Made by a program: the position numbers and the translations under genes
The notes under the pieces: generated by a model
Databases searched by the model: none
Told to the model about the DNA's origin: nothing
What the model saw: the letters and a program-made list of their open reading frames with translations, nothing else
Source: Bifidobacterium catenulatum subsp. kashiwanohense JCM 15439 = DSM 21854
Lineage (GTDB): Bacteria; Actinomycetota; Actinomycetes; Actinomycetales; Bifidobacteriaceae
DNA length: 64,000 nt
Assembly: GCF_001042615.1 (NCBI RefSeq)
Contig: NZ_AP012327.1
Location: 248,001 to 312,000 of the forward strand
Direction: 5' to 3'
Shown: piece after piece, positions 53,112-62,939 of the stretch
Position numbering within the stretch: position 1 is the first letter of the stretch
How the letters are laid out: each line of letters begins with the position of its first letter

Positions 53112-54973
53112 TCAGCAGCGGCCTTCGGACGCTGCAGCGGCTTGCTTCCGGGCATATAGATGACATTGTCGTTGGAATCGCCAGCTGCGACCATCGGCCA
53201 CACCATAGCGTCCTTCCACACGCGGAAGTCGATAAGCACCGGGCGATCGTTGATTTCGTTGGCCTTCTTGATCGCTTCAATGGCTTCTTCTTCCGTGAAC
53301 GCGCGCATGCCGACGCAACCGTACGCTTCGGCAAGCTTCACGAAATCAGGAACATCCACGATTTCCGGCGTATTCTCGCCATCCATCAGATTGGTGGCGG
53401 AATAATGCTCACCGTAGAACAAGGTCTGCCACTGACGAACCATGCCATACACGGAATTGTTCAGCAGTGCGATTTTGACTGGCGTGTGATCGTGGAACGC
53501 GGTTGCCAGTTCTTCAGAAGTCATCTGGAAGGAACCGTCACCGTCAATCAGCCACACCGGCTTCTCGCCCTCATGGAAACGTTCGGAACCAACACGAGCG
53601 CCGATGGCGGCCGGCAGTCCGTAACCCATGGTGCCAAGGCCGCCGGAGCTCAGCCAAGAATGCGGCTTCTCGAAATCGATGAGCTGCGTAGCCCACATCT
53701 GATGTTGGCCCACACCGGTAACCCAAATCGTGTCAGGATCAGCCAGGTCGGAAAGCTGCTTGATGACCCACTGCGGAGCGAGCGAGCCATCGGTCGGCTC
53801 ATCCCACTTGATCGGGTACTTTTCACGCCAATCGTTGATAATCTCCCACCAATGCGAAGTGTCAGGCTTGCCATGCACAGCCTGCTCGCGCTTGATTTCC
53901 GGAATGAGATCCTTCAGCACGGTTGCCACATCGCCAACGATCGGCACATCCGGCTGACGGTTCTTGCCGATTTCCGCCGGATCGATATCAATGTGAATCA
54001 CACGTGCACCCGGAGCGAAAGCGTCAAGCTTGCCGGTTACACGATCGTCGAAACGGGCACCGATCGCAACAAGCAGATCGCAACGCTGTACGGCGCCGGT
54101 AGCGGCGATCGTGCCATGCATGCCAAGCATGCCGAGCACCTTCGGATCGGAATCAGGCACAACACCGCGTGCGGGCAGCGTGGTGACGATCGGAGCGTTC
54201 GTGACTTCCGCCAGCTCCTGCACGAGCTTGCCGGCATCGGAACGGGCCGCGCCGCCGCCCACATACAGCACCGGACGGTACGACTGCTCGAACAGCTTCG
54301 CAGCGTCGGAAAGCACACGGCCGTGAGCCTTCGTGGTGGGGTTGTAGCCGGGCAGAATCATGCGCTGCGGCCACGAATAGTACATATCGCCGATCTGTGC
54401 GGTTTTGGTGATGTCAACCACCACCGGGCCGGGGCGGCCGGAACGTGCCACATAGTGCGCTTCGGCCAGCACGCGCGGAATATCTTGCGCACGCGTGACC
54501 AGATAGGAGTGCTTGACCACTGGGTAGGTTGCGCCGACGATATCGGCTTCCTGGAAGGCGTCGGTGCCAATGGCGTTCACGCCAACCTGGCCGGTGATGA
54601 CTACCATCGGCACGGAATCCATGTTCGCGTCGGCGATCGGGGTGATCATGTTCGTGGCGCCCGGGCCGGACGTGACGATGCATACGCCGACCTGACCAGT
54701 CGATACGGCATAGCCTTCAGCCGCATGACCTGCGGCCTGTTCGTGGCGCATCAGCACAAAACGGAAACTGGTTTCATCGTTGATCGCATCGTATACCGGC
54801 AGAATCGCGCCGCCTGGAACGCCGAAAACATCCTTGACGCCCAAATCTTCCAGCGAACGTACCAGCGCTTCGGCGCCGGTCATCTTCTCGCCGTCAACAA
54901 TGGTCTGCTTTTCAATGGTTGCGGCTGCCTTGGGCATGCCGCTGAATGCCTGCAGGGGCGTAGGTAACACCAT
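53102..54973 (-). CDS. ilvB: Acetolactate synthase large (catalytic) subunit
   Basis: TPP enzyme making acetolactate or acetohydroxybutyrate, the first joint step to valine, leucine and isoleucine. 623 residues; GVPGGAILPVYDA (about residue 50) and catalytic Glu in MRHEQAAGHAAEGYA (about 75); TPP-Mg site WLIDGDGSFQMTSEEL to NNSVYGMVRQ (about 490-525). The ATG at 54973 follows GAGAGGG; the frame extends upstream without a site. Its stop lies in an 8-bp repeat. In 54974-55229 no attenuator was recognised. Confidence 0.96.
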   Translation of the reverse strand: MVLPTPLQAFSGMPKAAATIEKQTIVDGEKMTGAEALVRSLEDLGVKDVFGVPGGAILPVYDAINDETSFRFVLMRHEQAAGHAAEGYAVSTGQVGVCIVTSGPGATNMITPIADANMDSVPMVVITGQVGVNAIGTDAFQEADIVGATYPVVKHSYLVTRAQDIPRVLAEAHYVARSGRPGPVVVDITKTAQIGDMYYSWPQRMILPGYNPTTKAHGRVLSDAAKLFEQSYRPVLYVGGGAARSDAGKLVQELAEVTNAPIVTTLPARGVVPDSDPKVLGMLGMHGTIAATGAVQRCDLLVAIGARFDDRVTGKLDAFAPGARVIHIDIDPAEIGKNRQPDVPIVGDVATVLKDLIPEIKREQAVHGKPDTSHWWEIINDWREKYPIKWDEPTDGSLAPQWVIKQLSDLADPDTIWVTGVGQHQMWATQLIDFEKPHSWLSSGGLGTMGYGLPAAIGARVGSERFHEGEKPVWLIDGDGSFQMTSEELATAFHDHTPVKIALLNNSVYGMVRQWQTLFYGEHYSATNLMDGENTPEIVDVPDFVKLAEAYGCVGMRAFTEEEAIEAIKKANEINDRPVLIDFRVWKDAMVWPMVAAGDSNDNVIYMPGSKPLQRPKAAADNE

Positions 54974-55229
54974 GTTCCCTCTCATATTCGCTCGTGGAAC
55001 TTTCTTACGGGGTGTGCTGCCGCGTTTCGGTGCACGCAATCAGCCGAACCCTATCATCGGAAAGCGGCGCAATCGCTTGTGGCGACTTGCGAATCGCAAT
55101 CCTTCGCTAATAATCAGTCTATGCTATCGGCTGACAGGAGAATATGCCGGATTCGTGCCATATTCTGGCGTATTGCGTTCCGCGGCGGTATGAGAGGGCG
55201 GATTTGCGGCCGCTTGTTGGCTGTTTTGG

Positions 55230-56066
55230 CTACTTGTTGGCGCTTTCGCTGCTTCCGCCGTTGCTGCCGTTACTTTCGCCGCCGCTGTGCTTGTGATGAT
55301 GTTTGCGATGCTTACGGACGTTTTGTGTTTCAGGCTTGCGATTGTCCAGCGCCTTCCAACCTTCTTCGGCTGCGGCGAGTTGCGCCTTGCGCTTGCTGGT
55401 GCCTGTGCCGGTGCTGATTATTTCGTCGCTTTCGCCCAGCATGACGTTCGCAGTGAACACTTGCGCATATTCCGGACCGGAAACCGACATCTGGTAACGA
55501 GGTTCGCCGAAGCCCATTCCATGCGCTTTGACGGTAAGCGAGGTTTTCCAATCGAGGGCTGGGCCTTCCGTCGCGACTTCCGCAAGCGTTTCGTCAACAA
55601 GATGATGCACAACGCGACGTGCCTCGTCAATGCCATGCTGAATGAACGTTGCACCGATCAACGATTCGACGATATCGCACAGAATCGAGCTTTTACCAGC
55701 GCCGCCCTGATCGCTTTCGCCATGACCGAGCAGAATGTATGGGCCTGCATTGAGCTTTTCGCGAGCGATTTTGCTCAAGGATTCCTCGGAAACTGCTTTC
55801 GCGCGCATCTTCGCAAGCTGCCCCTCGTTCATGTCGGGGTGCGCCTTGTACAGGGTTTCCGTGGAGACGAGCTCAAGCACGGCGTCTCCAAGGAATTCCA
55901 AACGTTCGTAGTTTTTTGCGCCCGGATTCTCGTGCGAGAAGGATCGATGGGTGAGCGCTTCGACCAGCAGGTCGGGCTCGAGCGTGGTGCCAAGTGCTTC
56001 AAGCAATGCGTTGGCGGTCATTTCGCCTTCGGAAACGGCGGATGCGGCGGTGTTGTTCTGGGTCAT
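55230..56066 (-). CDS. rnc: Ribonuclease III
   Basis: Cleaves double-stranded RNA in rRNA and mRNA maturation. 278 residues: RNase III domain with ERLEFLGDAVLEL (about residue 54) and the metal Glu near DIVESLIGATFI (about 138); dsRNA-binding domain with SKRKAQLAAAEEGWKAL (about 230). A His/Lys-rich and Ser/Gly-rich tail (about 250-278) is extra. GAGGA precedes the ATG at 56066. Last of the coaD-DivIVA-like-DUF177-rpmF-rnc block. Confidence 0.95.
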   Translation of the reverse strand: MTQNNTAASAVSEGEMTANALLEALGTTLEPDLLVEALTHRSFSHENPGAKNYERLEFLGDAVLELVSTETLYKAHPDMNEGQLAKMRAKAVSEESLSKIAREKLNAGPYILLGHGESDQGGAGKSSILCDIVESLIGATFIQHGIDEARRVVHHLVDETLAEVATEGPALDWKTSLTVKAHGMGFGEPRYQMSVSGPEYAQVFTANVMLGESDEIISTGTGTSKRKAQLAAAEEGWKALDNRKPETQNVRKHRKHHHKHSGGESNGSNGGSSESANK

Positions 56067-56328
56067 AATCGTCCTCGGTTTCGTAGTGGGTATGCGGCGG
56101 CGAAGCTCGCCGCGCTGTTCGGGACGTTGCGTACGTGGCAACAAGCCAGCAAATCTGGCCGATTGCTATGCAAACAACGATCTCATTCAGTCTACTCTCC
56201 GCCCATGTCGAGGCGGAAATGCAGGGAAATGCGTGGATATTCGGTGGATGCGATACTCGGCGGATGCGAGGTGGGATGGTCAGGTGAGTGCAAATGGCAT
56301 ATGGCCAAGTGCGAGCCTGAAATATACA

Positions 56329-56360
56329 AAAACCCTGCCACCCGTCGATGGCAGGGTTTT
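56329..56360 (-). terminator. rpmF terminator
   Basis: AAAACCCTGCCA (56329-56340) pairs with TGGCAGGGTTTT (56349-56360). A T-run follows on the minus strand. It lies between rpmF and rnc; 56067-56328 is otherwise empty. Confidence 0.85.
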
Positions 56361-56389
56361 AATGCTTTATGCCGTTACTCGACAGCCAC

Positions 56390-56584
56390 TCACTTGGTGT
56401 GGATGGAGCGGACAGCCTCGCGGTACACGCGGCCACGGTAGGCGCCGCAGCTCGGGCAGGCCATGTGCGGCAGCGCCGGAGCGCCACAGTTCGGGCAGGT
56501 AACGGTCTGGGCGGCCTTGGCCTTCCAGTTTGCGCGGCGAGAATGAGTATTCGCGCGCGAGGTCTTGTACTTAGGCAGTGCCAT
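56390..56584 (-). CDS. rpmF: 50S ribosomal protein L32
   Basis: A 64-residue ribosomal protein starting [20 protein letters not shown], with the zinc-type CPNC and CPSC pairs. DUF177 lies upstream, as in most bacteria. Confidence 0.97.
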   Translation of the reverse strand: MALPKYKTSRANTHSRRANWKAKAAQTVTCPNCGAPALPHMACPSCGAYRGRVYREAVRSIHTK

Positions 56585-56712
56585 TGTGTTTCCTCTGTTT
56601 CGTTCGAACGATTGAGCTTAAGCGTTCAGTATCTTAACTTGTGCTCCGTACAAACTGCAAAACCCAAGCAAAATCCGAACGAAACCCAAGCGAAATCAAT
56701 TCTGCTTGCAGT

Positions 56713-57339
56713 CTATTCGTTGCCTTCCAGCTGGGCCTTCAACCCCTCCAAAGCGGCAAAACGAATATCGGTCACATCATGATGATGGTTCGGTTCCTCG
56801 TTCAAATCGGCACCGCACTGCGAGCACAATCCCAAACAATCCGGCTTGCACAACGGCTGCAGCGGCAGTTCCTCAACCAGCGTGTCGCGCAGCAAAGCCT
56901 CGATATCGGCCCAGGAGCCGCCTTCAAGCAGCGGATACGAATCTTCCGACTCGTCTTCGCCGGCAATAATGTCGACTTCCTCTTCCTTGGCGCTGCCCTT
57001 GCCATTTTTGCCGCCCTTACCGGACGCAACGTTTGCGGACTTGTCTTCATACGGGAAGAACGAGGTGACGTTCACCGTCCAATCGCGCTTGATCGGTTTC
57101 AAGCAACGGGTGCATTCCGCATGCACGGGGGCGCTGATGCGGGCGTTGAAAATCAAGCCGTCAACAATCGAATCAAACGATCCGACAACAGCAACGTCAG
57201 CACCTTCTTCAACGCCGACGATCTCATCGCCGATGCCGCTCGGCGCGGGGAAAGTCGCGTCGATCTCCTTGCTTTGCCCGGCTCGCGAGGCGACCTGCGC
57301 CACGGAAATCGCCCACGGGGAATCTTCGATACGTGCCAT
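56713..57339 (-). CDS. DUF177 (YceD) family protein
   Basis: A 208-residue protein of the YceD family, tied to 23S rRNA levels in relatives. Cysteines in ECTRCLKPI (about residue 80) and CKPDCLGLCSQCG (about 175) are kept. A Gly/Lys/Ser insertion lies near residues 105-120. rpmF follows downstream. Confidence 0.9.
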   Translation of the reverse strand: MARIEDSPWAISVAQVASRAGQSKEIDATFPAPSGIGDEIVGVEEGADVAVVGSFDSIVDGLIFNARISAPVHAECTRCLKPIKRDWTVNVTSFFPYEDKSANVASGKGGKNGKGSAKEEEVDIIAGEDESEDSYPLLEGGSWADIEALLRDTLVEELPLQPLCKPDCLGLCSQCGADLNEEPNHHHDVTDIRFAALEGLKAQLEGNE

Positions 57340-57353
57340 GTTCAGCCTTCCAT

Positions 57354-58124
57354 TCAGCTTTCCGGATAGTCGTTTGCGTCAAGATGCGGCACATGCGTGC
57401 CCGCTTCGCGCTGGCGATCATACAGTACGTTTAATCCCGCCTGCACGTCGTTGCCAAGCTTGCCGAGCTGCTGTTGCAGCGTTTCCATCACCGTGGTGCA
57501 GTATTTGTCGGCTCCCTGCGTGAGATGGTCGGCCTTGGCTTGCGCTTGGTCGAGAATAGCACGCGCCTTCTGCCGCGCCAGTTCGGTCACGTTTTCCTGA
57601 CCGGCGAGGAATTGCGCCTGCTCGTTGGCCTCGCGTATCGTGTCTGCCGCACGCGATTGCGCCGAAGCGACGATGGCGTTGGCTTGCGTCTGCGCGCTTT
57701 CCAAACGTCGTTCCGACTCGCGCATCAACGCCGAGGCGCGTTCCAGCTGCACCGGCATCATTTTCTTCAACTGGTCGAGCTGTTCGGTGAATTCGTCGCG
57801 GTCGACGCGCACATTGCCAGGGAAGAACAGTATCGGTTTCGCTTCGTCCAATGCCGATTCGAGTTTGTCGATAATGTCGTACACGGTGGTGAATTCGTCG
57901 CGGCTCAGATTGTCGGAATCGGTCAACGGCGCGTTGGGGTTGAACGTGTTGCGCAAATCCGGCAGATCAGACATGGAAATCAACGGTTCGACTGGCTCGG
58001 TGGCGCGTTTCGTGGCTTGCGCCTTCTGACCGGACTGGGCCGTTCGATCGGTTGGGCGTTCAGCGGTCACGTCGTCGTCAAACTGGCTGCCGGCCGGATC
58101 GTACGCATTTGTTTCTTCACCCAT
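57354..58124 (-). CDS. DivIVA-like coiled-coil protein
   Basis: A 256-residue cytoplasmic protein: polar N-terminus (to about 80), then a DivIVA/SepIVA-like long coiled coil (about 80-220; RESERRLESAQTQANAIVAS) typical of cell-envelope-scaffold proteins. ATG at 58124, or 58127 just upstream, overlaps the coaD stop. Conserved between coaD and DUF177 in relatives; a division or envelope role is inferred. Confidence 0.78.
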   Translation of the reverse strand: MGEETNAYDPAGSQFDDDVTAERPTDRTAQSGQKAQATKRATEPVEPLISMSDLPDLRNTFNPNAPLTDSDNLSRDEFTTVYDIIDKLESALDEAKPILFFPGNVRVDRDEFTEQLDQLKKMMPVQLERASALMRESERRLESAQTQANAIVASAQSRAADTIREANEQAQFLAGQENVTELARQKARAILDQAQAKADHLTQGADKYCTTVMETLQQQLGKLGNDVQAGLNVLYDRQREAGTHVPHLDANDYPES

Positions 58125-58618
58125 CATGCCCTCTTTTCATTGTTAAGCGCTTCTCCGAGCAGCGGAATCACGCAATCGGGCACCATGCCGGTCACATCGC
58201 CGCCGTGACGTGCCACATCTTTCACAATCGAACTGGAAATATGTTCCAAATCGGGCGCCGCCGGCAAAAACAGCGTTTCCACATCGGCGAGTTTGCGATT
58301 GACCAACGCCATACCCAACTCAGCCTCATAATCGCCATTCTGGCGAAGCCCCTTCACGATGACCGTCGCGCCGACCTTCTTGCAATAGTCAGTAATCAAT
58401 CCGGTTGTTGAAGCAACCTTGATATTGCGGTAATTCCGCTCTTCAAGCGCCTTACGGATAATTTCAACGCGGGTCTCTTCGGAAAACATCGGTGTTTTCG
58501 CCGCGTTCACTGCCACCACAACATGCACTTCATCGAAAAAACGTGCGCAACGTTCGATGACGTCCAAATGTCCGGCGGTCACTGGGTCGTACGACCCGGG
58601 GCAAACTGCAATTGTCAT
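58124..58618 (-). CDS. coaD: Phosphopantetheine adenylyltransferase
   Basis: Penultimate step of CoA synthesis. 164 residues with [15 protein letters not shown] (the T/HxGH motif, about residue 8) and the C-terminal [11 protein letters not shown] (about 129). The stop overlaps the next gene's start. First gene of the minus-strand block. Confidence 0.96.
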   Translation of the reverse strand: MTIAVCPGSYDPVTAGHLDVIERCARFFDEVHVVVAVNAAKTPMFSEETRVEIIRKALEERNYRNIKVASTTGLITDYCKKVGATVIVKGLRQNGDYEAELGMALVNRKLADVETLFLPAAPDLEHISSSIVKDVARHGGDVTGMVPDCVIPLLGEALNNEKRA

Positions 58619-58735
58619 AGCTTCAAGCGTACCGCGATTGCGTGAAATTACGCGAAGTGTCGGCGAATATGTGGGTTTTCATGGCTATGATGGAGGCAGT
58701 GGTGCCGCGGTTGCGGCGTATTTGAGGAGTTGATT

Positions 58736-59062
58736 ATGGCATGTTCGATGTTCGATGATCGCGACGGCTTCATTGACGAGGCTGATCCGGTCTCGCCGCT
58801 TTCCAATCCCGACGCGGGTGCCGGCACTGCGGTGCTGGAACGCCCCGAAGAGGAGACGAAGTTGGATGATGGCGGCAATGGCGATGCGGATCGTTTCGCG
58901 CACTATGTTTCGCGCGATCGCATTGCCGAGTCCCGTCGCACCGGCCGGCCGGTGGTGGCGTTGTGCGGCAAGGTGTGGGTGCCGAAGCGTGATCCTTCGC
59001 AGTTCCCGGTATGCCCGGATTGCAAGCGTATCTACGATGAAATGATGAATTCCAATTTCTAA
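58736..59062 (+). CDS. DUF3039 family protein
   Basis: A 108-residue acidic protein common in Actinobacteria. The C-terminus holds the family core PVVALCGKVWVPKRDP and CPDCKRIYDEM (one CxxC, about residue 94). GAGGAG precedes the ATG. Function unknown. Confidence 0.85.
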   Translation: MACSMFDDRDGFIDEADPVSPLSNPDAGAGTAVLERPEEETKLDDGGNGDADRFAHYVSRDRIAESRRTGRPVVALCGKVWVPKRDPSQFPVCPDCKRIYDEMMNSNF

Positions 59063-59148
59063 TCGTTTTCTCGTCGTTTTTTCTCGCCGTATGGTGATTG
59101 TGGAATTTCATTGAAATTTCTGAAGATTGCCGAAAGCGATTATATATA

Positions 59149-59218
59149 AAAAATCTGCCGAGATGGTCTCTGTATCGAAATTGCTTTTCGATAATTCAGA
59201 TTGTCTCGGCAGATTTTT
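59149..59218. terminator. Branched bidirectional terminator
   Basis: Fifteen-bp stem AAAAATCTGCCGAGA (59149-59163) / TCTCGGCAGATTTTT (59204-59218), with an inner ATCGAAA/TTTCGAT hairpin. Separates DUF3039 and the aldo/keto reductase. Confidence 0.88.
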
Positions 59219-59267
59219 ATTGCTGTCGCGTTGTATTGTCGGCTTGCCTTTTTTGAAATATCCGCGT

Positions 59268-60278
59268 TTATCGCAACGAAATCTCGTCGATGCGACGCAG
59301 TTCCTCATCGCTGAACGTGGTGTTCTTCAATGCGCCGATGTTGTCGAGCAGCTGCTGCGGACGGGATGCGCCGACAAGTACGGAGGTCACGTAACCGTCG
59401 TGCAGCAGCCAGGCGAGCGCCATTTCGGCAAGCGTCTGACCACGTTCGGCGGCAATGTCGTTCAGGTCGCGGATCTGCTGCAGGCGTTCTGGCGTCAACG
59501 CGCTTTCCTTGAGGAAGCGGCCGTCATGTGCGATGCGGCTGTCTGCGGGCACGCCGTTGAGATAGCGGTTCGTGAGCAGACCCTGTTCGAGCGGCGAGAA
59601 CGTGATGAGTCCCTTGCCGAGCTTTTTGGCGGTTTCCTTCAGTCCGTTACGTTCCACAGTGCGGTCGAAAATGTTGTAGCGGTTCTGGTTGATGATGAAC
59701 GGCACGCGCAGCTCATCGAGGATTGCGGTGGCCTTTTCGAGCGTCGGGCCGTCGTAGTTGCTCAAGCCTACGTACAGCGCTTTGCCGCTTTGCACGGCGG
59801 TTGCCAGCGCTCCCATGGTTTCTTCGAGCGGCGTGGAGGAATCCATGTGGTGATGGTAGAAAATGTCGACGTAGTCAAGGCCGAGACGTTCGAGGCTCTG
59901 ATCGAGAGAGGCGAGCAGATATTTGCGGCTGCCGAGATCGCCGTAGGGGCCGAGCCACATTTCGTAGCCGGCTTTGGTGCTGATGATCAGTTCGTCGCGA
60001 TGATGATGGAAATATTCGTGCAACAGACGGCCGCAATTCTTTTCCGCGCTGCCCGGTTCGGGACCGTAATTGTTGGCGAGGTCGAAATGCGTGATGCCAT
60101 TGTCGAATGCGGTGAACACAATGCCGCGCATGGTGGCATATGGTGTAATATCGCCGAAATTATGCCAAAAACCGAGCGAAACCGCTGGAAGTTTCAGACC
60201 GCTCGCACCCACATGGTTGTAGGTCATGGAGTCGTATCGGGTAGGTGACGGCGTGTAGACGGTGGTCGGTTCGAGCAT
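59268..60278 (-). CDS. Aldo/keto reductase (YghZ-like)
   Basis: NADPH-dependent (beta/alpha)8 reductase, 336 residues. Catalytic tetrad: Asp and Tyr in HFDLANNYGPE (about residue 58), Lys in ISTKAGYEM (about 97), His in YHHHMDSST (about 145). It resembles the YghZ (L-glyceraldehyde-3-phosphate reductase) class. AAGGAGG precedes the ATG at 60278. Divergent from a MerR gene; a role with reactive aldehydes is inferred. Confidence 0.9.
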   Translation of the reverse strand: MLEPTTVYTPSPTRYDSMTYNHVGASGLKLPAVSLGFWHNFGDITPYATMRGIVFTAFDNGITHFDLANNYGPEPGSAEKNCGRLLHEYFHHHRDELIISTKAGYEMWLGPYGDLGSRKYLLASLDQSLERLGLDYVDIFYHHHMDSSTPLEETMGALATAVQSGKALYVGLSNYDGPTLEKATAILDELRVPFIINQNRYNIFDRTVERNGLKETAKKLGKGLITFSPLEQGLLTNRYLNGVPADSRIAHDGRFLKESALTPERLQQIRDLNDIAAERGQTLAEMALAWLLHDGYVTSVLVGASRPQQLLDNIGALKNTTFSDEELRRIDEISLR

Positions 60279-60352
60279 TGTTCCTCCTTGAAAACTTTTG
60301 CATATTCCGCTGTGCGCTGTGTTGCTTGAGTTGGCGCATGTCGTGAGTTTTT

Positions 60353-60388
60353 CGACGATACTATCGTCGCACTTCAAGTAAACTTGAA
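60353..60388. promoter_or_regulatory. Two palindromes between reductase and MerR genes
   Basis: CGACGAT-ACT-ATCGTCG (60353-60369) and TTCAAGT-AA-ACTTGAA (60373-60388) lie in the divergent gap. The second has the 7-2-7 symmetry of MerR-family operators. Confidence 0.7.
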
Positions 60389-60475
60389 CGCAAATATCGT
60401 CGATAGTGTGTTTCTGCATGATTGCCAATCGCAAGAAATCGCAAAATCGCCGAAAAGTAGAAATGAGACGGGAAG

Positions 60476-60910
60476 ATGGCGACATATACGATTCGTGAGG
60501 TTGCGCAACGATTCCATGTGCAGACGTCAACCTTGCGCTATTACGAGGATCAGGGGCTGCTGTGCAATGTGGAACGCGATGATGCGGGGCGGCGCGTGTA
60601 CACCGACGCGCATATTGGGCGGCTCAAGGCGATCGCCTGCTTCAAACATGCGGGCATGAGCATCGACGAGCTCAAGCGCTTCTTCGCCTACGAAAAGGAC
60701 GAGCGCGCACATATCGCGGACATGTTGGAATTGTTGGAATCGCGGCATCATGCGATTTTGGAGCAGCGGGCCGCGCTGGAAGAAGCGTACATGCATCTGT
60801 TGCGCAAACTGCACTTGTACCGCGATATTCAGCGCAGTATCGAAACCGGCGAGCCATACCCGGATTGGGCGAACTACGATGGCAAGGATTTTCGCGCCGA
60901 CGATCGGTGA
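60476..60910 (+). CDS. MerR-family transcriptional regulator
   Basis: A 144-residue MerR protein: helix-turn-helix and wing (about residues 1-70; YTIREVAQRFHVQTSTLRYY, then DAHIGRLKAIACFKHAGMSI) and a dimerising helix. No metal-site cysteines in the C-terminal part, so an aldehyde/stress-type sensor is likelier than a metal sensor. GGGAAG precedes the ATG. Divergent from the reductase, its probable target. Confidence 0.9.
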   Translation: MATYTIREVAQRFHVQTSTLRYYEDQGLLCNVERDDAGRRVYTDAHIGRLKAIACFKHAGMSIDELKRFFAYEKDERAHIADMLELLESRHHAILEQRAALEEAYMHLLRKLHLYRDIQRSIETGEPYPDWANYDGKDFRADDR

Positions 60911-61016
60911 AGATTAGTGACGGTTGGTGGAGATCGGCGACGCCCGATTGGCGTCCGGTTGGCGAAGATCGGAAATGGTGAGGTTTGGTGACGTCCGGTG
61001 AAGATCAGCAAACAAA

Positions 61017-61051
61017 AGGTGTGAAACCGTAAACTACAGTTCCACACCTGA
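61017..61051 (-). terminator. rdgB terminator
   Basis: Stem AGGTGTGAAAC (61017-61027) / GTTCCACACCT (61041-61051), one G-T pair, T-run on minus. Region 60911-61016 has degenerate GGTGAAGATCGG-type repeats. Confidence 0.82.
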
Positions 61052-61111
61052 TAGCAATGTTGCGTCTTGTCTTGCAACGGCTTGTTCGACCCCGCGTCGA
61101 TCTTGCTTCTC

Positions 61112-61786
61112 TTACTTCAGCAGGGCGGCCACGGATGGCAGCAGAGCGCGCAAGGCCTTGCCGCGGTGGGAAATAGCGTTCTTTTCGGCCGGTTCCATCT
61201 GCGCGGAAGTGATTTTTCCGCCCGCTTCCGTGGCACGGGCGGGCTGATCGTCGGGCACGAACAGCGGATCATATCCGAAGCCATGCTCGCCATGAGGCTC
61301 GTGCAACAGCACGCCCGGCATTTCGCCGATTTCCACAGTCTCGCTGGCAATCGCATAACGGCTGTCGGCACCGGTGCCAGCTTCGGTTTCCGGCACCACC
61401 AGTGCGGCCGCGCAACGGAAACGTGCGGTACGCTTGGCGTCCGGAATGTCGGCGATCTGCGCGAGCAGCAGCGCATTATTGGCTTTGTCGTCGCCATGCT
61501 TGCCCGACCAACGTGCGGAAAGAATGCCGGGGGCATTGCCCATCACGTCAACGATCAGGCCGGAATCGTCGGCGATCGCCGGGCAGCCCGTGCGCGCTGC
61601 CACGTCGCGGGCCTTGAGCAGCGCATTCTCTTGGAAGGTCACGCCGTCTTCCACCGGATCCGGCAGATTCAGCGAGCCGGCGGAAACCAACTCCACCTGA
61701 TCCGCGTCCGCACCCAGGCAATCTTCCAGAATGCGATTGATTTCAACGAGTTTGCCTTCGTTATGGGTTGCGACGATGATTCTCAC
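61112..61786 (-). CDS. rdgB: XTP/dITP diphosphatase (non-canonical purine NTPase)
   Basis: House-cleaning enzyme hydrolysing dITP/XTP to monophosphates. 224 residues, with ATHNEGKLVEI at the start, ADDSGLIVD (about residue 72) and HGFGYDPLFV (about 180). Follows rph on the same strand, as in many bacteria. Confidence 0.94.
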   Translation of the reverse strand: MRIIVATHNEGKLVEINRILEDCLGADADQVELVSAGSLNLPDPVEDGVTFQENALLKARDVAARTGCPAIADDSGLIVDVMGNAPGILSARWSGKHGDDKANNALLLAQIADIPDAKRTARFRCAAALVVPETEAGTGADSRYAIASETVEIGEMPGVLLHEPHGEHGFGYDPLFVPDDQPARATEAGGKITSAQMEPAEKNAISHRGKALRALLPSVAALLK

Positions 61787-61916
61787 GTTCCGATTCCTTT
61801 CGTTGCTGTTCGTTGCTTCGTTGATGTCGGCTTGCCTGACATGCCCTGGCTTGCCTGGCCTACGCTCGTTTTGCGAGGCCAGCCTACGGTCGGCTTGCGT
61901 CCGGATTGCGTCCGTT

Positions 61917-62681
61917 TCAGTCCTGTGCGAGCGCAGCCTGTTGTGCGGCCTGCAGTTCCTTGTTACCCTTTTCCGCCAGATCGAGCAGCGTGTTCAGCTC
62001 GGCGCGGTTGAACGGGCGATGCTCCGCGGTGCCCTGAATCTCAATGAATTCGCCGGATCCGGTCATGGCCACGTTCATGTCGGTCATGGCCTTGCTGTCT
62101 TCGATATACGGCAGATCAAGCATCGGCTTGCCGTCAATCACGCCCACGGACACGGCGGAAACACTGTCTTTGATCACGCGGTCGGCAGACCTGATGTGCT
62201 TGTGCTTCTCGGCCCAACGCATGGCGTCCACGAGCGCCACGTACGCGCCGGTAATCGATGCGGTTCGGGTGCCGCCGTCAGCCTGCAGCACGTCGCAGTC
62301 AATCTGCACCTGGTTTTCGCCGAGCGCCTTCATGTCGACCACGCCACGCAGGCAGCGTCCGATCAGCCGGCTGATCTCGTGCGTGCGTCCGCCGATCTTG
62401 CCGCGCACGGATTCGCGATCAGTGCGGTCTGCGGTGGCTCGCGGCAGCATCGCATATTCTGCGGTGACCCAGCCCAGACCGGAGTCTTTGCGCCAACGAG
62501 GTACACCTGCGGTGAACGTGGCCGTGCACATCACGCGCGTATTGCCGCATTCCACAAGCACGGACCCTTCCGGAACATCCGTGAAATGACGGGTGATACG
62601 CACCGGACGTAGCTCATCCACCTTACGTCCGTCCGCGCGAATTACTGTCTGCCCGTCCAACATGTCTTTAATCGCTACCAT
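61917..62681 (-). CDS. rph: Ribonuclease PH
   Basis: Phosphorolytic 3' exonuclease that trims tRNA. 254 residues: family start [36 protein letters not shown] (about residue 75), [17 protein letters not shown] (about 117). ATG at 62681 gives the full core. rdgB lies 130 bases downstream. Confidence 0.95.
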   Translation of the reverse strand: MVAIKDMLDGQTVIRADGRKVDELRPVRITRHFTDVPEGSVLVECGNTRVMCTATFTAGVPRWRKDSGLGWVTAEYAMLPRATADRTDRESVRGKIGGRTHEISRLIGRCLRGVVDMKALGENQVQIDCDVLQADGGTRTASITGAYVALVDAMRWAEKHKHIRSADRVIKDSVSAVSVGVIDGKPMLDLPYIEDSKAMTDMNVAMTGSGEFIEIQGTAEHRPFNRAELNTLLDLAEKGNKELQAAQQAALAQD

Positions 62682-62939
62682 CGCTGATTTCTCTGCTTTC
62701 GATTGATTACACGATCAACAATCGCTTGTATTTTCCGAAAAAACAGTATCACCAGCCGAAAACCCGTCTTGAGGTGCGTGAATTGTTTGCAATCGTTTGC
62801 GACCATTTTGCGCCTTTTCCGCGTTTATCTCACGTAATACAGGCATGCAAGCACGTATGATGGAACGAAAACCTGTGTGTGGCCGTGGCGAGGCCTACGC
62901 TTATGGTCAGTTTCACCAAAAGTCAGAAAGGCTTTGGAA

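Noticed and set aside
53405..54967. Plus-strand frame of 520 codons opposite ilvB
   Set aside because: Shadow of ilvB; no recognisable domain.
54974..55229. Attenuator or leader peptide before ilvB
   Set aside because: No short frame rich in Leu/Val/Ile codons with a competing hairpin could be seen.
59127..60248. Plus-strand frame of 373 codons opposite the aldo/keto reductase
   Set aside because: Shadow of the reductase with its catalytic tetrad; starts inside a terminator.
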